Source: JBHIER01 sp046760705 [NCBI: bacterium] (GTDB taxonomy: Bacteria; JBHIER01; G020348925). Taken from it: DNA of 5,741 nucleotides. The notes beneath the pieces were generated by a model. That model was not told the origin of the DNA, did no database searches, and was given only the letters and a program-made list of their open reading frames with translations. The stretch covers positions 1 through 5,741 of the forward strand of contig JBHIER010000241.1 in NCBI GenBank assembly GCA_046760705.1, given 5' to 3'. Made by a program: the position numbers and the translations under genes. Shown piece by piece: positions 1-4,806 of the stretch (its first letter is position 1; each line of letters opens with the position of its first letter).

Positions 1-134
1 CCACGGGCCCTCCTGAATTGGGGCAGGTTGGGATGGAGTGAGGTGCTAAAGGGTAAAAGTAGGTGTCAGAGCAAGGGAGAAAGGAGAAGGGAATCCAAAC
101 CCCAGCAGGAGCATTTGAAAACAGGGGTATAGCC

Positions 135-1337
135 ATGGCAAATATCAAAACGAAAAAGGGTGTTATCGCACTCCTAACCGGCGGCGGGGACGTCCCCGGA
201 CTGAATCCGGCCATCAGAGCCATTACCATCAGGGCCATTCACGAGGGCTACCAGGTCATTGGAATTCGTCGAGGCTGGGCCGGGGCCATAGAATTGATAC
301 GGGATGAAAAAGCCGACAACAGTAACAATTTTCAGATTCTCACAGAGGAACTCGTCAACAAAGTAGGGAGAACAGGGGGCACCTTCCTCCATACCTCTCG
401 GACACGGCCCAGCCATATCCCCGAGGCGAATGTTCCCCGACATCTCCAAAGCACGTACGACTCCGAAATGAACGATCTCACACCCGAGGTCATACGAAAT
501 TTAGACTTTTTGGGCGTCGATTATCTCATTCCCATAGGCGGTGATGACACGTTGAGCTATGCCGTACGCCTGCATCAGGAAGGCATCAAAACGGTGGCGA
601 TTCCCAAGACGATGGATAACGACGTTCCTGGTACCGATTACTGCATCGGATTCAGCACGTGCGTGACCAGAACAATCATGATGACAAACAGCCTGCGGAC
701 ATCGGCCGGCTCCCACGAGCGATTTCTGGTTCTGGAGGTTTTCGGGCGGTACGCCGGTTTCACGGCCATGCTGCCCACAATGGCCGGAGCAGCAAACCGG
801 TGCGTCATCCCCGAGCATAAGTTTAGTATAGAAAGGTTGACAGAACTATTGGCCGAGGATCGCTCCAAGAACCCGAGCAGATATTCCGTCGTCCTCGTAT
901 CGGAAGGGGCCATGTTTGAAGGCGGTGAAATGGTCATCCAGGACTCAGCCACAGACGCGTACGGACACGCCAAATTGGGCGGCATTGGCGATCTCGTTTC
1001 GGCGAAATTGAAAGAGCTCTCCCCAAAATACAATAACGGCAAACCGATAAATGTCATCAGTCAAAAATTGGGCTACCTGGTGCGGGGAGGCGACCCGGAT
1101 GCCTGCGATTCCATTGTTCCTATGGCCTACGGGAATCTGGCCTTCGATCTCATTCTTGAAGGAGTGTATGGCCAGCTCGTGGTTCTAAGAAGTGGACGAT
1201 ATGGCAAGATGCCCATCGAAGTCGTCACCAGCTCCAAGAAAGTGGTAAACGTTGGGAAACATTATAATACAGACCGGCTCTGCCCATTTTACAAGAGCTT
1301 CGAAAAGCAGCCGCTCTTTATTATGACGAGTGAGTGA
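135..1337 (+). CDS. pfp: 6-phosphofructokinase, probably pyrophosphate-dependent
   Basis: This cytoplasmic glycolytic enzyme interconverts fructose-6-phosphate and fructose-1,6-bisphosphate. In a 400-residue reading, the N-terminal phosphate-binding loop TGGGDVPGLN is at 15-24, GGDD at 135-138, PKTMDND at 157-163 with catalytic-base Asp161, SHER at 193-196, FGRYAG at 203-208, SEG at 256-258 and the sugar-phosphate motif RGGDP at 317-321. Asp138 and Lys158 fall where E. coli ATP-PfkA has Gly104 and Gly124. In this family that Asp/Lys pair marks PPi rather than ATP as phosphoryl donor, which makes the reaction reversible. The length of about 400 suits this subgroup better than the 320 of PfkA. 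The frame is open from a GTG at 63, but ATG 135 is preferred: AGGGG lies 7 nt upstream and family homology begins just after it. No promoter is evident in the bases before it. The family call is firm; the donor is inferred from two residues. Confidence 0.93.
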   Translation: MANIKTKKGVIALLTGGGDVPGLNPAIRAITIRAIHEGYQVIGIRRGWAGAIELIRDEKADNSNNFQILTEELVNKVGRTGGTFLHTSRTRPSHIPEANVPRHLQSTYDSEMNDLTPEVIRNLDFLGVDYLIPIGGDDTLSYAVRLHQEGIKTVAIPKTMDNDVPGTDYCIGFSTCVTRTIMMTNSLRTSAGSHERFLVLEVFGRYAGFTAMLPTMAGAANRCVIPEHKFSIERLTELLAEDRSKNPSRYSVVLVSEGAMFEGGEMVIQDSATDAYGHAKLGGIGDLVSAKLKELSPKYNNGKPINVISQKLGYLVRGGDPDACDSIVPMAYGNLAFDLILEGVYGQLVVLRSGRYGKMPIEVVTSSKKVVNVGKHYNTDRLCPFYKSFEKQPLFIMTSE

Positions 1338-1454
1338 TGGGCACTGTTCCGAAGGGAAAGGCCAGTAGCCCGTGAACCCAGTCATTTGGGGAGTTGAAAG
1401 CCCCGAGAACGAAGAAGAGTATGCAACGATGCGCAATGGAGATGTCCACAGGCA

Positions 1455-1502
1455 TAAAAAAGCGGGCCTCCTGGTCACGTTGACCCGATAGAGAGGCCCG
1501 CT
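1455..1502 (-). terminator. Rho-independent terminator of the cold-shock gene at 1520-1720
   Basis: A perfect 10-bp stem is formed by AGCGGGCCTC (1461-1470) and GAGGCCCGCT (1493-1502). Inside the loop is a second 5-bp stem, GGTCA (1473-1477) with TGACC (1481-1485), so the structure is compound. Read on the minus strand, the stem is followed at once by a run of T (complement of the A run at 1456-1460). The stem starts 17 nt after the csp stop codon. The plus-strand side has no T run, so it should serve the minus-strand gene and not the convergent phosphofructokinase. Confidence 0.85.
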
Positions 1503-1519
1503 CACGCGAAAAGCTGGAT

Positions 1520-1720
1520 TTATAACTTCACCACCTTATCCGCTTTTGGACCCTTTGAGTCTTGAATGATCTCAAATTCGACCGCCTGACCCTCCTCAAG
1601 GGTTTTGAAGCCGTCCCCTTGAATCGCAGAATGGTGGACAAAGACATCATCTCCAGACTCCTGTCCAATGAACCCATACCCTTTGTGGTCATTGAACCAT
1701 TTGACATGTCCGACTGGCAT
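1520..1720 (-). CDS. Cold-shock protein (CspA family), classical type
   Basis: This is a single cold-shock domain of 66 residues that binds single-stranded RNA/DNA and acts as an RNA chaperone in the cytoplasm. Seen directly: KWFN at 7-10, RNP1 KGYGFI at 13-18, RNP2 VFVHHS at 26-31, then a typical [14 protein letters not shown] stretch and the KGPKADKV end. All the stacking aromatics expected in this fold are present (Trp8, Phe9, Tyr15, Phe17, Phe27, His29), with His30 where E. coli CspA has Phe34. The frame stays open to an ATG at 1792, but ATG 1720 is the start: AAAGGAGGTG lies about 8 nt upstream and the family begins there; the longer version would run through a leader hairpin. The gene is monocistronic, with its own promoter at 1844-1872, a leader of roughly 117 nt and a strong terminator, an arrangement that suits abundant, post-transcriptionally controlled expression. 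Confidence 0.95.
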   Translation of the reverse strand: MPVGHVKWFNDHKGYGFIGQESGDDVFVHHSAIQGDGFKTLEEGQAVEFEIIQDSKGPKADKVVKL

Positions 1721-1754
1721 CTGACTTTTCACCTCCTTTCGCTCAAGATTTCGC

Positions 1755-1804
1755 ACAAAAGACGGGTGATGATCGAACCAGCTAATCATCACCCGTCTCT
1801 TTGT
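1755..1804 (-). promoter_or_regulatory. Long hairpin in the 5' leader of the cold-shock gene
   Basis: AGACGGGTGATGAT (1760-1773) and ATCATCACCCGTCT (1785-1798) form a perfect 14-bp stem with an 11-nt loop. It is extended by ACAAA (1755-1759) pairing with TTTGT (1800-1804) past a single bulged base at 1799, giving 19 pairs. In the minus-strand transcript it lies between the predicted start point near 1837 and the Shine-Dalgarno sequence at 1731-1740. A TCTTTTG stretch sits at the 3' foot of the stem, so it resembles a weak intrinsic terminator (attenuator) as well as a leader stability or temperature element. The structure is seen directly; the role is inferred. Confidence 0.6.
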
Positions 1805-1843
1805 CCGTCGATGGTTTAGCTACTTTTCGAAAATCACAGTGTA

Positions 1844-1872
1844 AATATACATCTTCAGTCATCAAAAGTCAA
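1844..1872 (-). promoter_or_regulatory. Sigma70-type promoter for the minus-strand cold-shock gene
   Basis: On the minus strand, -35 TTGACT (1872-1867) is separated by exactly 17 nt from -10 TATATT (1849-1844). Each box differs from consensus at one position. The predicted start point is near 1837, giving a leader of about 117 nt to ATG 1720. The flanks are A/T-rich on both sides. Confidence 0.75.
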
Positions 1873-1889
1873 GGAAAATATTGACTTTT
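1864..1889. repeat. Inverted repeat formed by two back-to-back -35 regions
   Basis: AAAAGTCAA (1864-1872) and TTGACTTTT (1881-1889) are perfect 9-bp inverted arms around an 8-bp A/T-rich centre. Each arm contains the TTGACT -35 box of one of two diverging promoters. The symmetry runs three bases beyond the -35 hexamers, so it could also be a protein-binding site, but two promoters with similar flanks would explain it too. Confidence 0.6.
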
Positions 1890-1908
1890 TTCTTCTCTGC
1901 TGTATGAT
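1881..1908 (+). promoter_or_regulatory. Predicted sigma70-type promoter facing right
   Basis: TTGACT (1881-1886), a 16-nt spacer, and TATGAT (1903-1908) make a good match to a housekeeping promoter, with a start point near 1915. It diverges from the csp promoter at 1844-1872. The first credible gene downstream starts at 2292, so it would give either a leader of about 375 nt or a separate non-coding RNA. It is one base short of the optimal spacing and untested. Confidence 0.5.
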
Positions 1909-1922
1909 GCAAAAATTGCATC
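1906..1922. repeat. Small palindrome over the predicted plus-strand start point
   Basis: GATGCAA (1906-1912) and TTGCATC (1916-1922) are perfect 7-bp arms around AAA. The site covers the end of the -10 box and the predicted transcription start near 1915, a position where a bound repressor would block the rightward promoter. It might equally form a small 5' stem in the RNA, or be chance. Confidence 0.4.
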
Positions 1923-1925
1923 CAT

Positions 1926-1990
1926 TGGCACGTACTCTCGACTCGGGACAAGGAACAAAATTCTGCTCAAAATTCCCTTGCCCTGTGCCA
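1926..1990 (+). other. Segment able to fold, possible small RNA or leader structure
   Basis: The outer arms TGGCAC (1926-1931) and GTGCCA (1985-1990) enclose a second stem: GGG-CAAGG-AA (1945-1955, one bulge at 1948) pairs with TTCC(C)TTGCCC (1973-1983). The segment starts about 11 nt after the start point predicted for the promoter at 1881-1908. No intrinsic terminator follows before the next promoter at 2110, so an independent RNA with a defined 3' end is not supported. The class is unknown. Confidence 0.3.
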
Positions 1991-2109
1991 TCGTATTCTG
2001 GCTATTGAAAGGCAGGAATTTGCTGCATAGGAGAAGGGTTCCATCTCAACCTCCACAGCCACCTTCGAAAAATAGAGAGAGAAATTCTGTGAAGACTCGA
2101 AAAAAATAC

Positions 2110-2138
2110 TTGACTTTGAGGTAGCAATCACCTAAACT
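2110..2138 (+). promoter_or_regulatory. Sigma70-type promoter for the plus-strand cold-shock-domain gene
   Basis: TTGACT (2110-2115), a 17-nt spacer, and TAAACT (2133-2138) follow an A-rich run at 2101-2106. The start point would be near 2145, giving a leader of about 147 nt before the TTG start at 2292. The TTGACTTT core is shared with both promoters at 1867-1889. Confidence 0.65.
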
Positions 2139-2141
2139 TAC

Positions 2142-2168
2142 AATGCGGACGCAATGCAATAATGCGGA
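2142..2168 (+). repeat. Direct repeat AATGCGGA at the start of the csp leader
   Basis: AATGCGGA occurs at 2142-2149 and again at 2161-2168, with a further AATGC at 2153-2157 between them. The first copy coincides with the predicted transcription start near 2145. It could be an operator or a leader element; the repeats are short and may be chance. Confidence 0.35.
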
Positions 2169-2276
2169 TATGACGAAATCGCCTTTCCCCTGTTTGGGTC
2201 GCCGAGTTTAACCTATGTGTCTTTGCTAACGACATAGAGATCCTTTTTATGACCAAAGAGCTACAGGACCTTAAGG

Positions 2277-2287
2277 AAGGGGGTGAT
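2277..2287 (+). promoter_or_regulatory. Extended Shine-Dalgarno that decides a TTG start
   Basis: AAGGGGGTGAT matches the extended anti-Shine-Dalgarno complement AAGGAGGTGAT at all but one base. Its GG-GG core at 2279-2283 is 8 nt before TTG 2292. The alternative GTG at 2283 lies inside this site, with only AAGGA at 2273-2277 upstream of it, so TTG is the better start. Confidence 0.7.
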
Positions 2288-2291
2288 AGAT

Positions 2292-2495
2292 TTGAAAGGA
2301 AATATAAAGACGCTTATTCGTGGGCGCGGGTATGGATTCATTCAAGCAGAAGACGGGAGAGAAATTTTCTTCCATCGAACAGGCCTCATAGACGTAGAGT
2401 TTGATTCATTGGAAGAAGAACAACAGGTCCAATTTGATGTGGAGAAAGGACCCAAGGGTCTGAGAGCAGTGAATGTTAAGCCCTCAATCGAATAG
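2292..2495 (+). CDS. Divergent cold-shock-domain protein, TTG start
   Basis: This is a single cold-shock domain of 67 residues and likely an RNA-binding protein. RNP1 reads GYGFI at 13-17 and RNP2 IFFHRT at 25-30, followed by the family's VEFDSLEEEQQVQFDVEKG and a PKGLRAVNVKP end. It is a different subtype from the csp at 1520-1720: the KWFN block is KTLI (6-9), so two surface aromatics (Trp and Phe) used for base stacking in CspA are missing, and Arg29 follows the RNP2 histidine. Binding may therefore be weaker or have another specificity (inference). A GTG at 2283 would add three residues, but the Shine-Dalgarno spacing favours TTG 2292. Two upstream promoters are possible, at 2110-2138 and 1881-1908. 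An out-of-frame ATG at 2249 opens a 51-codon frame that overlaps the start. No terminator was found in the 122 bases after the stop. Confidence 0.9.
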   Translation: MKGNIKTLIRGRGYGFIQAEDGREIFFHRTGLIDVEFDSLEEEQQVQFDVEKGPKGLRAVNVKPSIE

Positions 2496-2617
2496 GGTGA
2501 AAAGAGAAACATGATGACTGAAAGTGTGCGGTTGTGAAGGCGGGTTGCCGGTGTCTGCCTGCATGGAGCTAAACCATAAGCCACTAAGAATCTAACTTCA
2601 GGTAGCCTTCTCTTGAT

Positions 2618-2809
2618 TCACCTCTCTTTCGCTTTCGCTGCCAATCGGGAAGTGGGATTGGCAAGAACTGGATGGCCTAAGAGTCCGAGGAATTCGAAAT
2701 CAGAGACGCAATCGGCATAGGCATACGAAGCGGAAAGATCGTAAGGACCACGGCCCAAATAGGTCCGCACAATCTCAGCTCTCGCCCTTCCGGAAAGATA
2801 GCTCACCAT
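2618..2809 (-). pseudogene. C-terminal remnant of a HAD-IB family phosphatase
   Basis: A 63-codon frame read from an ATG at 2809 resembles the last quarter of SerB-like HAD subfamily IB hydrolases. Seen: ASYAYADCVSDFEFL (27-41), matching the motif IV region YADSxSDxxxL with both aspartates (33 and 37) kept, then GHPVLANP (45-52), matching the family GHPVAVNP, and a basic end like the usual RLRRLARERGW, ending at KER. A stretch like GEAKAEIVRRYL is present as GRARAEIVRTYL (7-18), with Arg10 where the motif III lysine is expected. The catalytic DxDGT motif I and motif II are absent; upstream, past an 11-nt gap, is the end of the membrane-protein gene. No Shine-Dalgarno precedes the ATG. It is most likely a leftover of a truncated gene. 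A short translated product is possible but could not be a complete phosphatase. Confidence 0.6.
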
Positions 2810-2820
2810 GAAGTGAAAAG

Positions 2821-3213
2821 TTACAGCAGCTTCCCCAGAGCATAACCGATAAGAATACCGACAAGTAAGGTCGTCACCAAGACCCTGGAGCCCAAAACCT
2901 CCCTGGTATACCCCTTCCGCAGCGAGAAGAGAGTGACAATGTAGGCGATACCATTGACGATCAAAAAGAAAGGGAGTGAGACGATACTGGCTATGGGAGG
3001 GCCAACAATGGGAATGGCTGCGATCAGACCTACCAGTATGGCAAACAGTTGGGTCACATATCCGAAAAAAAGAACGGTGATGACGATAACTTTCTTGTCG
3101 AGTCCGACTCGCTGAGCAACGGCCACAAAGAGTGTCAGAATGAGAAGAACACAGATTGTCTTCCAGCTTTTCCCCACGAAACCGCGCATTTTCTGCCACA
3201 CCTTCTTAAACAT
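2821..3213 (-). CDS. Small integral membrane protein of unknown function
   Basis: I do not recognise the family. The 130-residue product has a basic N-terminus (KK, K, R, K and K within 18 residues), then hydrophobic segments at about 19-34, 42-70, 73-97 and 110-128, suggesting three to five membrane passes with short loops. A GPP turn lies at 71-73 and a charged loop (LRKGYTREVLGSR) at 98-110. No catalytic motif, cysteine pair or signal cleavage site is visible. GAGGAGG lies about 11 nt before ATG 3213, a slightly long spacing; an internal ATG at residue 9, preceded by AAGAAGG, is an alternative start. It follows pepD by 42 nt on the same strand and may be co-transcribed. The hydrophobic pattern with flanking charges argues for a real gene over its overlapping frames. 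Confidence 0.72.
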   Translation of the reverse strand: MFKKVWQKMRGFVGKSWKTICVLLILTLFVAVAQRVGLDKKVIVITVLFFGYVTQLFAILVGLIAAIPIVGPPIASIVSLPFFLIVNGIAYIVTLFSLRKGYTREVLGSRVLVTTLLVGILIGYALGKLL

Positions 3214-3255
3214 TGGAACGGATTCCTCCTCACCATCCCATGCTTGGCAGAGGAT

Positions 3256-4716
3256 TCATGCTCCAGCCAACCTCTCCAGAGTGGCTGTCAAGAGTTTCCA
3301 GAATTTCTGGACTGAACCAATATGGACCCGCTCTTCCGGGGAGTGGGGATGGCGAAGTTCCGGGCCGAAGGAGACCATGTCCATTCCGGGAAAACGCTCT
3401 CCGATGAGGCCGCATTCCAGGCCGGCGTGGATAGCCTTCACCTCCGCATCTTCGCCGAAGAGATCCTTGTACGTCTCTTTGACCACCTGAAGGATCGGTG
3501 AATCCAAGTTGGGTATCCAACCCGGATAGCCCTCCGGTTGATCGATCTCAGCCCCAACCATCTCGGCCATAGCCTTGAGCATATCTCTGGTTGCCTTAAG
3601 AGCTGAGCCGACGGAGGAACGGCTGCTCAGGCCGATTGTGGCCGACTCCTCGCCACATCTCACCGTGGCCACATTGTTCGATGTCTCCACCAACTCGGGG
3701 ATCTCCTGGCTCATAGCCAAGACACCGTGGGGCAGCCCGAAGAGCAGGTTGATCAGCCTTCTCTGCGAATCTGCCTCGCACACCTGATGGGCACCACCGC
3801 TCAACTGTTCAACCTTGAGCTCCATCTCTTTCTCTACGGCCTTGAATTCGAGCCTGATCGCCTCAAAGGAACTTTGGAGTGTGCCGCGAAAGCCTTCGGT
3901 GTCAGCGCTCGGAACGACCATCTCCGCCGTGGCCTCTCTCGGAATGGCGTTTCTTTTATTTCCACCTTCAAAGGTGACGAGATGGTAGGGCTGCTCTCTG
4001 CCCGCCTGCCAGATCATTCTGGCCAACAATTTAATAGCGTTCCCCCGACCCTGGTTGATGTCGATCCCGGAGTGACCTCCCCGGAGACCGGTCAGAGTAA
4101 CCTTCACTCTGTCTCCCCCCGGTCCATGCACTCTTTTCAAGGGCACGGTGATGACCGAATCCCCACCCCCAGAGCAGCCGATGAAAAAGGCCCCCTCCTC
4201 TTCGCTATCGAGATTGAGATATGTTCGCCCAACGAGAAAGTCCGTCTCGATTTGAGAGGCTCCGGTCAGCCCTGTCTCCTCATCCACGGTGAAGAGCAAC
4301 TCCAGGGGGCCGTGGACGAGGGACTCCTCCTCCATCACGGCCAGGGCTGCCGCCACCCCGATCCCGTTATCGGCCCCCAGGGTGGTCCCTCTGGCCGTCA
4401 GCCAGTCGCCGTCACGCAGGATCTGGATGGGGTCCTTCTCAAAATCGTGCTCCACGCCACAATCTTTCTCGCAGACCATGTCCAGATGGCCCTGTAAAAT
4501 GACCCTCCGGGCCTTCTCGCAGCCAGGACTGGCGGGCTTCTGCACAACAATGTTTCCCACCCGGTCTCTTTTGAAGTTCAGATTGAGCCCCTCAGCCACG
4601 GCCACAACGTAGTCACCAGCAGCCCTCTCGTTCCCTGAACAGCGCGGGATCTGCCGCAGCGCGTCAAAGTGTTTCCACAACAGGACAGGATTGAGACCTA
4701 AGAGAACGGATGCCAT
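3256..4716 (-). CDS. pepD: Aminoacyl-histidine dipeptidase (cytosol non-specific dipeptidase), peptidase M20
   Basis: This di-zinc metallopeptidase hydrolyses dipeptides, including Xaa-His such as carnosine, in the cytoplasm for peptide turnover. It has 486 residues, the usual PepD length. Zinc and catalytic residues are all in place: His77 in LQGHLDMV (with Asp79), bridging Asp116 in TTLGADNGIG, catalytic Glu146 and zinc Glu147 in TVDEETG, Asp170 in LNLDSEEEG, and His458 in HPHSPEE. They keep the spacing I recall for Vibrio PepD (80, 119, 149, 150, 173, 461) with a constant offset of three. The central dimerisation (lid) part includes GLRGGHSG and the GGNKRNAIPRE stretch. ATG 4716 is chosen because GGAGG is 5 nt upstream; a TTG at 4728 would add four residues but overlaps that site. 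It follows the dehydrogenase by 90 nt and precedes the membrane protein by 42 nt. Confidence 0.96.
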   Translation of the reverse strand: MASVLLGLNPVLLWKHFDALRQIPRCSGNERAAGDYVVAVAEGLNLNFKRDRVGNIVVQKPASPGCEKARRVILQGHLDMVCEKDCGVEHDFEKDPIQILRDGDWLTARGTTLGADNGIGVAAALAVMEEESLVHGPLELLFTVDEETGLTGASQIETDFLVGRTYLNLDSEEEGAFFIGCSGGGDSVITVPLKRVHGPGGDRVKVTLTGLRGGHSGIDINQGRGNAIKLLARMIWQAGREQPYHLVTFEGGNKRNAIPREATAEMVVPSADTEGFRGTLQSSFEAIRLEFKAVEKEMELKVEQLSGGAHQVCEADSQRRLINLLFGLPHGVLAMSQEIPELVETSNNVATVRCGEESATIGLSSRSSVGSALKATRDMLKAMAEMVGAEIDQPEGYPGWIPNLDSPILQVVKETYKDLFGEDAEVKAIHAGLECGLIGERFPGMDMVSFGPELRHPHSPEERVHIGSVQKFWKLLTATLERLAGA

Positions 4717-4806
4717 GCATACCTCCAATCGATAGTTTGAGTAGACACTTCTTGAGAAAACTGAGTGTCCGCTCGACTCCGCAAGTCCCCAAACCCAGAG
4801 GGAAAT

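Larger units (their letters stand above)
1805..2282. other. Non-coding regulatory block between the two cold-shock genes
   Basis: About 480 bases hold no ORF with both a ribosome binding site and a recognisable product. Within it are the promoter of the minus-strand csp, an opposing plus-strand promoter, inverted repeats at 1864-1889 and 1906-1922, a segment able to fold at 1926-1990, a second plus-strand promoter at 2110-2138, and the leader of the plus-strand csp. A short hairpin (CTATGT 2213-2218 with ACATAG 2232-2237) followed by CTTTTT at 2243-2248 lies in that leader; it is too weak to call a terminator. Confidence 0.6.

Noticed and set aside
63-134. GTG at 63 as start of the phosphofructokinase, adding 24 residues
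   Set aside because: The extension is low in family resemblance, and ATG 135 has AGGGG 7 nt upstream just before the conserved phosphate-binding loop.
1339-1371. Hairpin after the phosphofructokinase stop (GGGC/GCCC, CTG/CAG, TTCC/GGAA)
   Set aside because: The stem is interrupted and has no T run on either strand, so it is not called a terminator.
1721-1792. Longer cold-shock protein from ATG 1792
   Set aside because: The added 24 residues are encoded by the leader hairpin and the Shine-Dalgarno region; cold-shock proteins start at the next Met.
1904-2011. 35-codon frame starting at ATG 1904
   Set aside because: Its start lies in the -10 box of the predicted promoter, it has no ribosome site, and the peptide is not recognisable.
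2213-2248. CTATGT/ACATAG hairpin followed by CTTTTT as a terminator or attenuator
   Set aside because: Only 6 A/T-rich pairs with a 13-nt loop, and 5 nt separate stem from T run; too weak to call.
2249-2404. 51-codon frame (MTKELQDLKEGG start) overlapping the start of the second csp
   Set aside because: No Shine-Dalgarno before the ATG (a CTTTTT run precedes it), and after the start it is an out-of-frame, Arg-rich reading of the csp gene.
2618-3199. 193-codon minus-strand frame as one gene
   Set aside because: Its first two thirds are a different-frame reading of the membrane-protein gene; only the last 63 codons resemble a known family.
3727-4497. 256-codon plus-strand frame opposite pepD
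   Set aside because: It is a shadow of the well-supported pepD reading, with no recognisable motif.
4744-4769. GACACT/AGTGTC inverted repeat between the dehydrogenase and pepD
   Set aside because: Six pairs around a 14-nt loop without a T run; not enough for a terminator or operator call.
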